A stretch of 64,000 nt of DNA from Spiroplasma ixodetis Y32. GTDB lineage: Bacteria; Bacillota_I; Bacilli_A; Mycoplasmatales; VBWQ01. The stretch is taken from NCBI RefSeq assembly GCF_030316605.1, contig NZ_CP127039.1:992001-1056000 (forward strand). Direction: 5' to 3'. Shown in pieces: positions 17,129-29,902 of this stretch (positions within the stretch are counted from its first letter, which is position 1; each line of letters opens with the position of its first letter). The position numbers were made by a program, and so were the translations under genes. The notes beneath the pieces were generated by a model. That model was not told the origin of the DNA, did not search any database, and saw only the letters and a list, made by a program, of their open reading frames with translations.

Positions 17129-18475
17129 GTAATTTTGGTTATTTATTAGATATTGCTAAAAGAATGTATTTAAAACAACCTTTAAATATTACTAAAATTA
17201 AACAATTAGGTTCACGAAAATCTGGTAAAACATTTAGTGATATTGAATTTCTTGGAATTTTATTAATGTTAGATAATATTAATATTCATGCTTATTTAAT
17301 TCGTAATATGTCAAAACAATTAAATGATAGTTGACAAGAATTAAAACAAATTATTAGAGCAACTTATCCTAGTATTAATTTTATTATTAGTGAAACTAAA
17401 AAAACTATTGAATTTAATGGTAGTAAAATAACTTGTAAATATTTACATGCACAAGATAATAGTAATGTTAAATTAACTGGATTAGCAAGTAATTATTTAT
17501 ATGATTATGTAATTATATGAAGTGATGAAAGATATGAAATCACTGAAAATGATTATCAAGATTTAAAAGATGCTATTCGTGGAGCCAATCAATTATTAGA
17601 AATTGAAAGTTGTAATCCTTGAAGTATTTTAAATGAATTTATTAAGAAAACTATAAATGCTTGTCCACAAAATGAAAAGCAAATAATTAATGAATATGAA
17701 CAATTTACTATTATTGATAATACTATTTATCATTATCAAAATTGAAAATTAAATACTCATTTAAAAGATAGTGATAAACAACAATTATTAGCAATAGAAA
17801 AATTAGACCCAATATCTGCAAGAGTAAGAAGTCATGGTTTAGTGGGTTATGAATCTGGTGGAATATATTCACATTTACTTCCTAAAATTAGTAGAGTAAT
17901 ACAACCAAGTTATAGATTTAGTGCTGGATTAGATTATGGGTTTAAAGATGATGCTATGGCATGTTTATTAATAGGATTTGATTATAATTTTAAATTTGTT
18001 AATGTTATTGATTGTTTAAAAATAGAAAATAAATTAATTCGTTATGATAATAAACAATTAGCAAGATTAGTAGTTGAGTTTTATATTAAATTAGCAAAAG
18101 AAAATAATTTGTTATATGAATATGGTTTAACTGTATATTGTGATTTTAGTAATTATACATTTATTGAAATGTTAAATGATACAGCAATTAAATATAGGGT
18201 CAATTCATGATTATATTTTAAAGATTGTGTGAAATTAAGACTTGAAATTTAGAATAGGTAAGAATGTGGCTTTAATGGCATCAGAACGCTTAAATATTAG
18301 TATGAATGCACAATCATTATTAGATGAATTTAGATTAGCTGTATGAGACCCTAAAAGTATTAAACAAATACCATTAGCGGGTAATGACCATTTACGAGAT
18401 GGATTTGATTATGCAATTGAGCCATATATTAGAAATTTAAGTGCAAATATAAATCCTTATTTTGAAAGGAAGTAA
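17122..18475 (+). pseudogene. Phage terminase large subunit, frameshifted near the C-terminus
   Basis: The translation reads TGA as Trp and shows an ATPase domain with Walker A IKQLGSRKSGKTFSD (about residue 30) and an acidic strand YDYVIIWSDERYE as Walker B. It then shows the RNase H-like nuclease domain: GLDYGFKDDAMACLL, YCDFSN and, after the shift, GNDHLRDGFDYAIEPY. The enzyme packages DNA into proheads. A frame change at about 18241 separates the last 78 codons, which include the final nuclease aspartate, so a full-length product needs a shift. The neighbours are terS and portal. Confidence 0.8.
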
Positions 18476-18478
18476 CAT

Positions 18479-19774
18479 ATGAATAATCATAATACTGAAA
18501 TATTAACTCCTAATTGATGTATGATAAATCTTCAAGAAATTATAGCAAATCATGCAAGTAAATTATTATGAGGTAATGGTTATACTTTAACAAGTGAACA
18601 TCCAGAATATAAAAATGCTATTGAAAAATTAAAAGAATGAAATAATTTAGATTCATTATTTTATCAAGATTGTCATATTAAATCTGGTTATGGTTATAGT
18701 ATTGTTCAAATTGATAGAAGTAAAACCGGAAGAATATCTTTAAATTTTGCTCAACCATATGCTCAATCAAGAGTAGCAAGAGTATTAGATACTGAACAAG
18801 GTGCTAGTACTTGGTCAAGATTACAATATGATGACCAAAGTATTTATGTTAAAACAACATATACTCCAAATCAAATTATTAGATATTTTACTAGTGATTT
18901 AATTACACTTGATGCTTTACAAGAAAAAATAAGTAAAGATTTACAATTACCATTAATTGAAAATCATAATTTAGGTATTATTCCAGTTAAATTTATGCAA
19001 AATTTACCGAAAAAGAATTTCTTTGATGGAGTTATTGGTGATTATTATCCAGATATGACACCAATTAAAAATTTACAAAAATTATTAAATAAAACATTTT
19101 AATCAATTGAACATGAATTGGAATGTAATATAACTCGTGTATTTTTAGATATTACTGAACAAGAAATAAATCAATCTAAAACTGCTTTTGATTTAAAAAA
19201 ATTAATAGGTAAATTTATTTTACAAGCCAATTTAAGAAGTATGGGAAGTACTAGTGGAACACCACCAATTGCAATATTACAAGGTAATCCCATTTTAGAT
19301 AAATATGGTGAATTTATACAATTTATTATTGATAAAGCATTTGAAGGTAGTGGATATAGTCCAGTAAATGATACTACAAGTCAAAAAACTGAAGCAGAAG
19401 TATTAATTACTAATTCAAGAGATATGGAAACTACAAGAATTAAAAGAACACTTAATCAAAGTGATTGAAATGAAATATTTCAAAGATGTTTTATTTTAAT
19501 GGGATTAGATGGTGATAAATCTAAATGAACATTTGAAATTAAAGAAAATACTATTACAGATAGATTAAAATCACTTGAAATTGATGAAGTAGAACTAAGA
19601 TTAGGTATTACTAATATTAAAAGAATTATTGTTAAAAGATATGGTGTTAGTGAAGAAGAAGCACAACAAATTATTGAAGAAAATAGAAAATATCAAAAAG
19701 AAGAAATTGAATTTAATAATACTTTTTTAGGAGAGACTAAAAATGATACCGAAAATAAATCATCAATTAATTAA
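18479..19774 (+). pseudogene. Phage portal protein with in-frame TAA
   Basis: The 432-codon frame reads TGA as Trp and lies directly after terminase, where the portal is expected. Portal-like features are a long helical C-terminal region with Glu/Lys-rich helices (VSEEEAQQIIEENRKYQKEE) and the sequence PPIAILQGNPI in the middle. A TAA at 19100-19102 interrupts the frame, and the protein continues on the other side without shift, so a nonsense mutation (possibly TGA to TAA) is the simplest explanation. The function is inferred mainly from position and size. Confidence 0.6.
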
Positions 19775-22578
19775 AACTGTATGAAAAAAGTACAGGTGAA
19801 ATTGAAAAAGATTTTACACAAAATAAAGATTTACAATTTCGTGTATGTCCTTTTACTATTATTTTAGGTGCTATAAATTCAACAAATGCTGGTTATAAAC
19901 CACCAACTAGTATTTCTAATGATTATAACTAGCTTCTCTAAAATCTTTACTGGTAGAGAAGCAATACAAGCAGTTTGAGACCATTCTTATTATCCTATTC
20001 AAGATAAAGATAATCCAGATTTAGCATATAAACAATTACAAGTTGGTGATGTGTTTTATGGGAATATATTATCAGACCAACTAGGTATTACTTATAGTGC
20101 AACCCCAGCAAATAATGCTTTTATACAAGAACAAGCAATTAAAAATGTAGTTATTAATATTCCAAATGAAAAAAAGAATTTTGACTTTATTAATAATATT
20201 GTTGCAAATTTATATAAGTTATATATGATTCCAGAAATTAATAAAGTTATAAATAATGATAAATCAATTAAAGTTGATAGACAATGATATATTCTAGAAG
20301 TTGCTAGTAAAACTTATAATAATGAAAATAAAGAACTTGCTTATATTCAATGTACTTTTAGTAGTTTAAATGATAAATTAGCAACTACTGGTTTAGCAAT
20401 TAATCAATATGTACAATTTGGTGCGCCCGGCGACCCCGTAGCATTACCAGCATTAGATGAAAATAATAATATTATTTTAGATAGTAATTATTTAACACCA
20501 TTACCAGTAACTCATTGTCAAATATCCTTTTATGGTTCAGTAAAGCCTATTTCAATAGCATTATGAGGAAGAGATATTGATAATAATCCTGATAATACTA
20601 AACAACATAAATATAGACAATATCCAAGTAAATTATTATTTCCATGACAATATCAATGTTCAACTTATGACCCAGTAAGTTTTCAAGCATTACCAGAAAC
20701 TAATTATGTATTAACTGTTCAATCACAATCAACTATGGATAGTTATCAAGATTGACAAAAAGTAATTGCACCAAATTATGATGATGGTGCAGTAAAGCAT
20801 TATGAAGGTCATTTAAGAACTAATGTTGAAAAAACTAAAAATACTAATAAAGTTGATGTTTCAAATAGATTAGTAAATTATTGAGATAATAATTTTTTAA
20901 ATGGTGCTGAAATAGAAGATTATAATTATGCAACCGCTGGTAATCCATATTTTCAATATTATAATAAAAATAATAAAAAATTTATTGGTAATACTCATTA
21001 TAATATGAATAATAATAAATTTAAGCAATTAAATACTATAAATGCTTTACATTATTTTATTTATAATCCTATATTAGTGAAATTGCTTTAACAGTAAGAG
21101 AAACTATTAAAATTAATCTTAATACTATACCAATTTTTGGTTCATTTATGAATGCTTTTGTTTGTGGTTTAGATATTGGTGCTAAATTATCAAGTAATTT
21201 ATTAATACCTCAATTTCCATATATAAATGGTTTAATATCTGCTGAATTATATAATTTTTATACAACATTATTATATAGTTCACAAAGTACTAAGCCTGCA
21301 TTAATTCCATTAGATGTATTTAGAAATGAAACACCAGATACTATTCAATCAGTATTAGGTACAGCAAGTCATATGACATCATTTACATTTAATTTAACCG
21401 ATAGAATTAATTTACAAAATTTTAATATTAATGATGGAAGTATTTCTTCACAAGAAATTTATGATACTGTAAATTTAGGTCAATTAAATGGTAGTGGTGG
21501 TAAAGATACAATTTCATTATTAGCAAAAGAAAATAGTTTAATTCCATTATTAAATGAACCTAAATTTACTAATACTAATATAGTAAAATGAGCAATTGAT
21601 ATGATTGATATTAAAGTTGTTGGTAAAAGTAATTTTAAAATAACATTTTATTCAATGCCAGATAATAGAAATGGTGCTGTTAATGATAATTTTAGTATTT
21701 GAAGTGGTACTTATCAAACAGTTGGTAAAGCAAGTAATAATAGTAGATTAATTCAAAATACATTTATTTTAGCAAATAATACTTTTAAATTTGACCAACC
21801 ATTTAATTATCCACAAGCAATTCAACCACCACCATTAATAGAAAGAGCACATCCTATATTTATTGATTTAAGTAATCAAAGTCAATATGGGATTACAAAT
21901 AGTATTATTAGTACTACACCAGAAAATAATAGTTATCAAATGAGACCTTATGTAAATGAAGAATTAAGTGGTTATGGTAGAGCAATATTATTTTCATTTA
22001 AAGATTATGGTTATAATAGTTTTGATAAATTTAAAGAAGATTATGAAAGTATGACATTTAATTTTAATTTTAATATGAGTGGTTCATTTCCATTGAAAGG
22101 AACATCAACTGCTGGTAATAAAAAATCATGATTTACACCTATAAAAATTAATTTAACTGATTTAAAAGATATCAATAAAAAAAATCCTCAATTTGAATCA
22201 AATAATATTAATTATAGTAATAATTCTGGAAATCATAATGATGCTACAAATAATTGAACATTTAATATAAATAATAGTATTAATGAAGGTAAAAATAAAC
22301 AAATAGCAACTTTAACTCCTAATGATAGTATTTCTAATACTTATATTAATGATTTATTATGAACTAATGATTTACCAACTACAACTGGTATAGATTCATT
22401 AGGAAGCGTTTGATTTAAAATAGTTGCTTATATTAGTTTTAATAAATATATAGTACTAAGATATCAATTTATTTCGACTCTTACAAGTTGAAGTTATCTT
22501 GGAAGCACATTTGTAGCAAAAGCAGATTGAAATCTTCAAACTACATCATTGGTAATAAATCCAAAAAGTTCAACTTAG
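19743..22578 (+). pseudogene. Large phage structural protein with three frameshifts
   Basis: Some 945 codons run from ATG 19743 to TAG 22576-22578 but change frame near 19776, 19930 and 21075. The protein is Asn/Tyr-rich, with beta-type composition and no recognised motif. It lies between portal and scaffold. In small podovirus-like phages a single large protein here is usually a tail, collar or DNA-ejection component, so a structural role is inferred. The many shifts mean either genuine decay or sequencing errors at A/T runs; both readings fit the sequence. Confidence 0.5.
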
Positions 22579-22594
22579 AAAGGTGGTGGTAATT

Positions 22595-23089
22595 ATGTTA
22601 AATGAAAATGAAATGAAAGAAGGTAATACTATGGAAGAAAAAGAAAAAGATGAAGAACAAGAAAGTGTAGAAAAAAAGGAAGAAAGTGTTCCAAAAGATG
22701 AAGAAAATGTCACTAAATCAGAAGAAAGTGTAGAAAAAGAAGAAGAAACAGAAGAATCTAAAGAAGCAACTTTAGAAGATAAATATAAAGAATTAGAAGA
22801 AAAATATAATGCTTTATATAAAGAAAAAACTGATAAAAATAGAGAAATTAGACATGGTGAAAGTTATAAAAAATATGATTTATTACAAGAAAATATTAAT
22901 TTATTAAAAAGATATCTTGGAGATAAAGATGATATTGAAGAAGAATTATCATTATTAAATAAAGATTTTCCACATTTATTTAATAATAAAAAAGATACAA
23001 ATATTAGTAATTCTTTAGATGTAAAAGATAAATTTAAAGAAGAAAAAGAAGATGAAGTAGATACTAGAAAAATAGGAATGGTAGGTTAA
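22595..23089 (+). CDS. Probable capsid scaffolding protein
   Basis: This 164-residue protein is extremely Glu/Lys-rich (EEKEKDEEQESVEKKEESVP, repeated EESVEKE units) and predicted to be coiled coil, ending in a small basic tail. It starts at ATG 22595 behind AAAGGTGG and sits just before the major capsid gene, a classical scaffold position. No sequence family is recognised; the assignment is by composition and place. Confidence 0.55.
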   Translation: MLNENEMKEGNTMEEKEKDEEQESVEKKEESVPKDEENVTKSEESVEKEEETEESKEATLEDKYKELEEKYNALYKEKTDKNREIRHGESYKKYDLLQENINLLKRYLGDKDDIEEELSLLNKDFPHLFNNKKDTNISNSLDVKDKFKEEKEDEVDTRKIGMVG

Positions 23090-23090
23090 T

Positions 23091-23276
23091 ATGACAAAAA
23101 TTGAATTTAATGAAAAATATAGAAAACAAGATATCAGAATTGATAGGGATTTTGAGTTACATATTGATAATTGTTTTAAATTTACTGATATTAACGCATT
23201 AGAAAATGCAGTTAATGATTATAAAACATTAATAAATGAGATGCCACAACTAGTTAAAGATTGACTATTAGGCTAA
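23091..23276 (+). CDS. Small acidic phage protein of unknown role
   Basis: The 61-residue frame starts two bases after the scaffold stop and contains one TGA Trp near the C-terminus (VKDWLLG). It is mostly helical and charged. I do not recognise it; its position between scaffold and capsid suggests an assembly role. Confidence 0.55.
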
Positions 23277-23296
23277 TATAGAAGGAGATAAATAAA

Positions 23297-24487
23297 ATGG
23301 CAATTATTACAACACAATCAACAACAATTAATGACCCTAGTACACCTAGTGGTAAAGCAGATTTATCAGTTAAATATATTAAAAATTTAAAGGTTTTATT
23401 ATCAAAAAGAGTTGCATTAATTAATGCTACAATAGAAAATAGAGAACAATTAGATGCTGGTACTGCTATTTATAATATTACTAAAAGAAATATTACTGAA
23501 GATTATAAAGCAGGTGCTGGTGCTAATAATCAAACAGCAATGAATACAATTCAAATTCTTTTAGATAAGAAAAAAGAAATTAATTTTGAAGAAGAAACAC
23601 TTGATTTAAAAAGATTAGGTGCAAGATATGAAGATGGTAATGTTCTTGTATCAGATAGTTTAGCATCAAGTTGAATTGATGCAAAAGCAAAATCAGTAGA
23701 AATATATTTAGTTCCTAAATTATTATCATTAGCAGTCAAAACAGCAAAAGATAATGGCATTATTAATATTGCATTACCAAGTAATCCTAAAATAGATGAT
23801 TATAGAATGTTATTATGATTAAAAATATCAAATACTTTAGCAACTTTAAAAGCAAGAATTAATGATGAATATATTGGTACAGATGAAGAAGATTATGTAT
23901 TATGAGTATCTAGTTTCTTTAAACCATTAGTATTATTATCAACTACAACTTTAGGTAGTGATAGTGCTTCACAAGCATTAAAAGATGGTAAAATTGTAGA
24001 AATTGGTGGTATTAAAATTGTAGAATGTCCATGATTAGGTAGAAATTATCCAGCGGGAGTTATTGATAAACAAGAAGGATTTAATTATTTAGGTTGTGAT
24101 GCTGTATTGGTTCATAAAGAAGCATTAGCCTTTCCGTTTAATAGAGGTCAAGATAATACGTTTGTTTTACAAACTAATGGTAATGTTAGGAATTTTCATA
24201 AGTTTTTAGTATCAGAAGGTAAAGCATTAAGACCAGATTTAGTTAAAGGGTTTACAGTTACTTCAAGTATAGATATTGCTACAGCAATTGAATTTACTAA
24301 TTTAGGTGCTATTACTATGGCGGGTGCTGAACCAACAGCAGATGAAGTGGAAAAAGCAGTTATTGCTAAAAATCCTAATTATGTTAAAGGTAATGCTAAT
24401 TTTTCAAATTTAACAGCAACAAGTGCTACAGCAACTGGTAAATCATTATATGATGGTGAAATTCAAGTAACTTTTACAAAAAGGTAA
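23297..24487 (+). CDS. Probable major capsid protein
   Basis: The intact 396-residue frame (TGA as Trp) starts at 23297 with GAAGGAG upstream. It has the length and mixed alpha/beta character of an HK97-type shell protein and ends in a region rich in Thr/Ala (TATSATATGKSLYDGEIQVT). Its place after the scaffold and before the connector and tail genes supports the call. It is one of few prophage late genes without a lesion. It is not related by eye to the second capsid-like gene at 46873-47718. Confidence 0.65.
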
Positions 24488-24492
24488 TTTAA

Positions 24493-25272
24493 ATGCCTAT
24501 TATATTATTGTTAAGAATGATATTAGAAACTGCTGTTAGTGATATACAAACTGTTGAATTAATAGAAAAATTTAAAAAAAATAATTCATTATTTAATAGT
24601 TTTTTAAAAAATCCAGCAGAAATATTGAAAACTAGAATTTTTTCTAAAACTTTAGGAAAAGGAAAGTTACAAGATGAATTAAATACTTTTAATAAAAATC
24701 TTCAAACACTTACTAATTTACCAGTAATTCATAAAAAAATCATGACACATATTAATAATAATAATAATATTGCTAAAATTAAACAATTACAAAAGCAATA
24801 TTTAACTGGTCAAAAGTTTATGCAACAAGGTAAAGAAATTATTATGGATTCTTTAACTGAACAAGATTATCAAGAAATGATTGGAGTTTATGTTAATTTA
24901 ACAAGTTTAGCATTAGCAGGTAGCATGTGATTACCAATTATACAATTAAAAGGTGAAACATATGGCATTGCTACAGTAGAATTTAAAACATCAAGTAAAA
25001 CTTATAACTTTTTTAATACACCTTTAAGGGTATGAGAAGAAATGGTAAAAACTAAAACAGTAGATGGTCATGGCGCATGAAGTATTCTTGGTGATTATTA
25101 TTATGGTGGACTTAAAAAAGTTACTAAATCAGAAAAACAAGAAAGAACCAGATATTCAGTTAATCTTTTAAATAAAAGAGCAACTGATAAAGAACTTAAT
25201 AAGTTTGTAGTTAATAAATCACAAGCAGTACAAGGATATGGAAGGTTTAAAAATTATGGAAAACAAAAATAA
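24493..25272 (+). CDS. Phage structural protein with KTSC-like C-terminal segment
   Basis: The 259-residue protein follows the capsid gene after five bases. Residues 1-145 are helical and Lys-rich. The C-terminal half (ATVEFKTSSKTYNFFNTPLR, then GDYYYGGL) resembles the strand-helix pattern of KTSC-type domains, but only loosely. Its last 17 bases overlap the next gene. It probably acts in head completion or tail attachment; no firm family is recognised. Confidence 0.45.
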
Positions 25273-26422
25273 TATTCATTGAAATGTAAATTTAAATTAT
25301 ATTACAAAAGATGATTTAAAAACTTTTTATAAGTTTGTTCCTGATGAAGACCAAACTACAAGTGATGAAAATAAAACTGATTTAACCGGAATGGCAATTG
25401 CTATTGCAAGTGAAAGAATTAATACTATCACAGGTAATCAAATTGAATTAACGGGATTTAAAAACCTTAATGAAACTCAACAAACTTTAGTTAAAAGAGC
25501 AACAGCAAGAATGACCTTACATTATTTAACTGATGGCATGTCATTTATAAGAAGTTCTGTATCTATTAGTGGTAATGGTTTATCAAGTAGTATTAGTCCA
25601 CCATCAGAGCCAGATTATGTATTAATGGAAGTATATAATTTATTACAACAAGCAAATTTACATACTCCAAGAAAAGCAATAAATAATACTATTTCATGTA
25701 ATTCAGATAATTTTAATACTCCTAATATTTTTGATGAAAGTGATACAAGAGTTATAACTTGAGATTCTGGAAATAAAACATTTTTACAAAAAACGGGATT
25801 AATTGAAGGTACTGGTATAAAAATAGATGATGTTAGTGATACTATGCCTAAATTAAAAATTCATGTTGATAGTAATATTGATTCACTATGAGAAGTTGAT
25901 AAAGATAATACTAATTTTATTAAACCAAAAGATGATAAAGGTATTGATGCTAATGGTAAAAGACTTATTGATGTTGGAACACCTACTTTTTTAACAGATG
26001 CTACAAATAAAGAATATGTTGATAAAAAACAAGATAAATTAATTGCTGGTACTAATATAACTATTGATGAAAATAATAAAATTAGTGCTACTGGTGGAAG
26101 TGCAGATTTATCAGATTATTATAAAAAAGAAGAAATAAATAAAAAATTAGAAGATAAAATGGATAAAGACCAATTTCAATATGCTTTTTTAGCAAATGTT
26201 ATTGGTAGTGAAAATCCTACTTTAGAAACTACTAATAAAACAGTCGCTGGTGCTATTAATGAGTTAAAAGAAAAAATAAAAGACAAAAAATTTTCAAATG
26301 ATTATTTTAAATATAATACTGAAACAAATGAAATTTTACTAAATGATGAAGAAAATTCATTACTTTGTAAGGATTTATTAGAAAATAATGAATATAAAAT
26401 ATTAAAAACTCAAAATAAAAAA

Positions 26423-27363
26423 GGCTTTTCTCCCTTTATGTACTATTTTTAAATTTTATCACATAAATGCTGAGAAAAGCCTATCTACGGACTTCTCCCC
26501 ACATTTTTAAATGAAACATAGCATTACAGTTTCAAAAGTAGGTATCTTGTTGAATTTATATGCAGCTTCTTTGGCATATAAATGAACATGATGTTTTGCA
26601 ACTTTGATATGTGTTTTAAATGTTCTTCGTATATGTTTTCATACTGATTCAATTTGATTGGTATTTACGCCAATTTTTGAAACATAACCATCTTGATGGT
26701 TAACTGTTTTGTGATTAGGGAAAAGTGATTTGAAATCACGATATCCTTTTCAAGAATCAGTATGTACATCACACTTTGAAGAAATATGGTTTCTTGCAAA
26801 CTGCAAAAGATTTTTACTTTTTGCGTTTTTGATTACTTTCACAATTAAATTATTGGTTGTTTTTTCATAAATCCCAACAATTAATGTTTTATTTATCAAA
26901 GATCTTCCTTGTTTTTTAAAACCCATATGTGAAAGATACATTTCATCCATTTGCACTATGCCCTCAACAATAAATTGATGTTCTTGTTTGGCAATACGAT
27001 TTCTGATTTCATGACCCATTCTTCAAGCAGTTTTCAAAGTCACACCCAATTCTTTTGCAACATCAGTTGATGTAATTCCATGTTTGGTGTTTATTCATCT
27101 AAAGATGAGATAAAATCAAAATCTCAAAGGTGTTTGTGACTTGTAAAAAATGGTGCCATGAAGAATACTAAATGTTTGATGACATTTCAAACATCTTATT
27201 CTTCTTAAATTAGAAGTATTCAAACTTGTTCAAGAACACATGATACATTTGTTTTTCTTCAAACTTGCTATATATTTTAAACAATCCTGTTCTGTTTGAA
27301 AAGCATTGTTGAACTCATTCAATTTCATTGTTTCCTCCACAAGTACATGTGGGGAGAAGTCCG
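26423..27363 (-). mobile_element. IS1595-family element, copy 3 (complete)
   Basis: The 941-bp element lies inside the tail-fibre gene between perfect duplications ATAAAAAA (26415-26422, 27364-27371). Confidence 0.93.
26507..27328 (-). CDS. IS1595-family transposase, copy 3
   Basis: The 273-residue frame is apparently intact, with all four zinc cysteines, Asp128, Asp191 and the NQIE motif. It is among the candidates for the active source copy. Confidence 0.9.
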
Positions 27364-27735
27364 ATAAAAAATTATTACAAGCAATTAATGAAATATTAGA
27401 AAAACAACCACAACCAAGTCCAAGTAGTTCAAATTGAAAAGAAGTAGGAACAAGAGAAAAAAATAAATGAGATAATTGACAAATTACTTATGATTTTCAA
27501 GAAAATAAACATTATAGAGTTTATTATTCTTGAAGTATATATAATCCAGTTTATACTATTCAAGAATTTATTATAACTGATAAAAAAATTGCTGGTGTAC
27601 AAATACAAACCTTTAATGATAGTGCTAATATAGTAATTTTATCAGTTCAACATGCAAAATGGATTACTATTTATACTGGAAAAGGTAATTTAAAAGGTAA
27701 TGTATGAAAATTAGAAGAATTACAGGAATAATATT

Positions 27736-27858
27736 ATGTTTTTTAAAATTATAAAAATTATATTAGGTTTAATTGGAGTTTTATTATCTTCTGCAGTCGC
27801 TGGATTAGTCATATTTATTATTGTAAAAATTGTATTAAAAATTAATCAAATATTTTAG
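27736..27858 (+). CDS. 40-residue single-helix membrane protein (holin-like candidate)
   Basis: The tiny frame after the tail-fibre gene is almost entirely one membrane helix (IILGLIGVLLSSAVAGLVIF) with short basic ends. Its size and its place after the tail genes fit a holin or other lysis-related membrane peptide, but no family is recognised. Confidence 0.5.
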   Translation: MFFKIIKIILGLIGVLLSSAVAGLVIFIIVKIVLKINQIF

Positions 27859-27941
27859 AAAGGTGGTGATTTAATATGGATACTACAACAATAATTATAG
27901 TGGCTAATTTATGTATTAATGGAGGTTATGTTTTAATTAAA

Positions 27942-28884
27942 GGCTTTTCTCCCTTTATGTACTATTTTTAAATTTTATCACATAAATGCTGAGAAAAGCC
28001 TATCTACGGACTTCTCCCCACATTTTTAAATGAAACATAGCATTAAGTTTCAAAAGTAGGTATCTTGTTGAATTTATATGCAGCTTCTTTGGCATATAAA
28101 TGAACATGATGTTTTGCAACTTTGATATGTGTTTTAAATGTTCTTCGTATATGTTTTCATACTGATTCAATTTGATTGGTATTTACGCCAATTTTTGAAA
28201 CATAACCATCTTGATGGTTAACTGTTTTGTGATTAGGGAAAAGTGATTTGAAATCACGATATCCTTTTCAAGAATCAGTATGTACATCACACTTTGAAGA
28301 AATATGGTTTCTTGCAAACTGCAAAAGATTTTTACTTTTTGCGTTTTTGATTACTTTCACAATTAAATTATTGGTTGTTTTTTCATAAATCCCAACAATT
28401 AATGTTTTATTTATCAAAGATCTTCCTTGTTTTTTAAAACCCATATGTGAAAGATACATTTCATCCATTTGCACTATGCCCTCAACAATAAATTGATGTT
28501 CTTGTTTGGCAATACGATTTCTGATTTCATGACCCATTTTTCAAGCAGTTTTCAAAGTCACACCCAATTTTTTTGCAACATCAGTTGATGTAATTCCATG
28601 TTTGGTGTTTATTCATCTAAAGATGAGATAAAATCAAAATCTCAAAGGTGTTTGTGACTTGTAAAAAATGGTGCCATGAAGAATACTAAATGTTTGATGA
28701 CATTTCAAACATCTTATTCTTCTTAAATTAGAAGTATTCAAACTTGTTCAAGAACACATGATACATTATTTGTTTTTCTTCAAACTTGCTATATATTTTA
28801 AACAATCCTGTTCTGTTTGAAAAGCATTGTTGAACTCATTCAATTTCATTGTTTCCTCCACAAGTACATGTGGGGAGAAGTCCG
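27942..28884 (-). mobile_element. IS1595-family element, copy 4 (complete, mutated)
   Basis: This 943-bp copy has perfect duplications TAATTAAA (27934-27941, 28885-28892). It differs from the others by a 3-base insertion and a 1-base deletion in the transposase gene. Confidence 0.93.
28043..28849 (-). pseudogene. IS1595-family transposase, copy 4, inactivated
   Basis: A 3-base insertion in the zinc-ribbon region creates an in-frame TAA just before Cys28, and a deleted base near the C-terminus creates an early stop (FET then TAA). The product would be a 27-residue stub. Confidence 0.85.
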
Positions 28885-29034
28885 TAATTAAATTAGGAAA
28901 AGCATTAGTTGCATTTGGTAAATCTTTAACAGACCCTAATAAAAAAGAAATTAAAAAACAAAATAAAATTAATAAATTACAAAGTAAATTAAATTCTATT
29001 AATAAACAAACAGAAGTTAAAAGTATTTATTAAT

Positions 29035-29059
29035 AAAAATGCCTACTAAAGGCATTTTT
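29035..29059. terminator. Bidirectional terminator between convergent phage genes
   Basis: AAAAATGCC and GGCATTTTT form a 9-bp stem with a 7-base loop; A and T runs on both sides serve both strands. Confidence 0.8.
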
Positions 29060-29068
29060 ATATTCTAT

Positions 29069-29899
29069 TTATTGGTACAGTAGTTGAAGCATATACTCTG
29101 GTCTTCTTTCATATAAAACATCACTAGTTAAACTATCAATACTATCATTTGAACCATAAGTTTGTCTTTGTCTTTCATATTCTTGCTCAGTATTATTAAT
29201 TAAATTAGCATGTTCATTTGTAAATGGTGTTTCTTGCATTTCAGTATTAACATGATTAATTTCCATTGGTAATAAATTATGGATAATTTCACTTGCTCCT
29301 GCTACTATTGTCGGAATAGCATAAGCATTAGTAAAATCATTATTAATGCCCATAGCAACACCACTTGATATTAAACAACCACCAGTAGCCATATTTGCTA
29401 TTTTTCTAATTGTTTCAAATTTACTTGGAATTATTTCAGTAATTCCAGCAATTAAATTAGCAATACCATATGAATTAAGACTAATAAATGTATCTCAATC
29501 CATTAAATGATTATCAATACTGTTATTATTTGTACTGAATAATAAATCTGGAAATGGGTCTACTGTTGTAGTCGTTGTTGGACTTTCTGTTGGATTAGGA
29601 TTAATATCAGCATTAGTAAATTTTGCATAATTAACTAAACCTATGGTTCCTAAAACTAATAATATTTTTTTAGAACTATTTAATAATTTAGTTTTTGTGC
29701 TAGGCATTTGATTAAGATTTCAAATATCAATTCCTAATTTTTTAGAAAATAATAAAGCATTTATACTACCTAATATAGGATTTCCAATTAATTGACCATA
29801 ATAAGCCGATGTACCAATCATTGCGGATAATGGTGCTATTCCAGTTCTTATTAATTTTGTTAATGTATAATTTGATTGTGAATTTTCTGTATTTGGAAT
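29069..29899 (-). CDS. Phage-associated membrane protein, family copy 1 (ATT start?)
   Basis: This 276-residue protein belongs to a family with three copies in the window (see 39121 and 48527). It shows RTGIAPLSAMIGTSAYYGQL, a hydrophobic segment KKILLVLGTIGLVNYA, a Thr-rich linker, SLNSYGIANLIAGITEIIP and the well-conserved ATGGCLISSGVAMGINNDF. Aligned with its relatives the first codon is ATT (29899) instead of ATG, preceded by AAAGGAG; either ATT is used as start or the start is mutated. The paralogues lie beside the two other phage modules, so a phage membrane function is inferred. Confidence 0.6.
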
Positions 29900-29902
29900 T
29901 TT

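Larger units (their letters stand above)
25256..27731 (+). pseudogene. Tail fibre/adaptor protein gene split by an IS1595-family copy
   Basis: Codons 1-389 (25256-26422) and 390-508 (27372-27731) join in frame once the element and one copy of the duplication ATAAAAAA are removed. The first 140 residues look like a head-tail connector-type helical domain. Then comes a stretch typical of phage tail fibres (TPTFLTDATNKEYVDKKQDK, then AGTNITIDENNKISATGG), and the distal region is Trp/Tyr-rich and may bind a receptor. The interrupted gene would end inside the element. Confidence 0.65.
27876..29033 (+). pseudogene. 68-residue membrane protein gene split by an IS1595-family copy
   Basis: The parts 27876-27941 and 28893-29033 join in frame to MDTTTIIIVANLCINGGYVL followed by IKLGKALVAFGKSLTD and a basic, coiled tail. 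A GGTGGTGA-type site precedes the ATG. A convergent terminator follows. It may be part of the lysis module. Confidence 0.55.
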
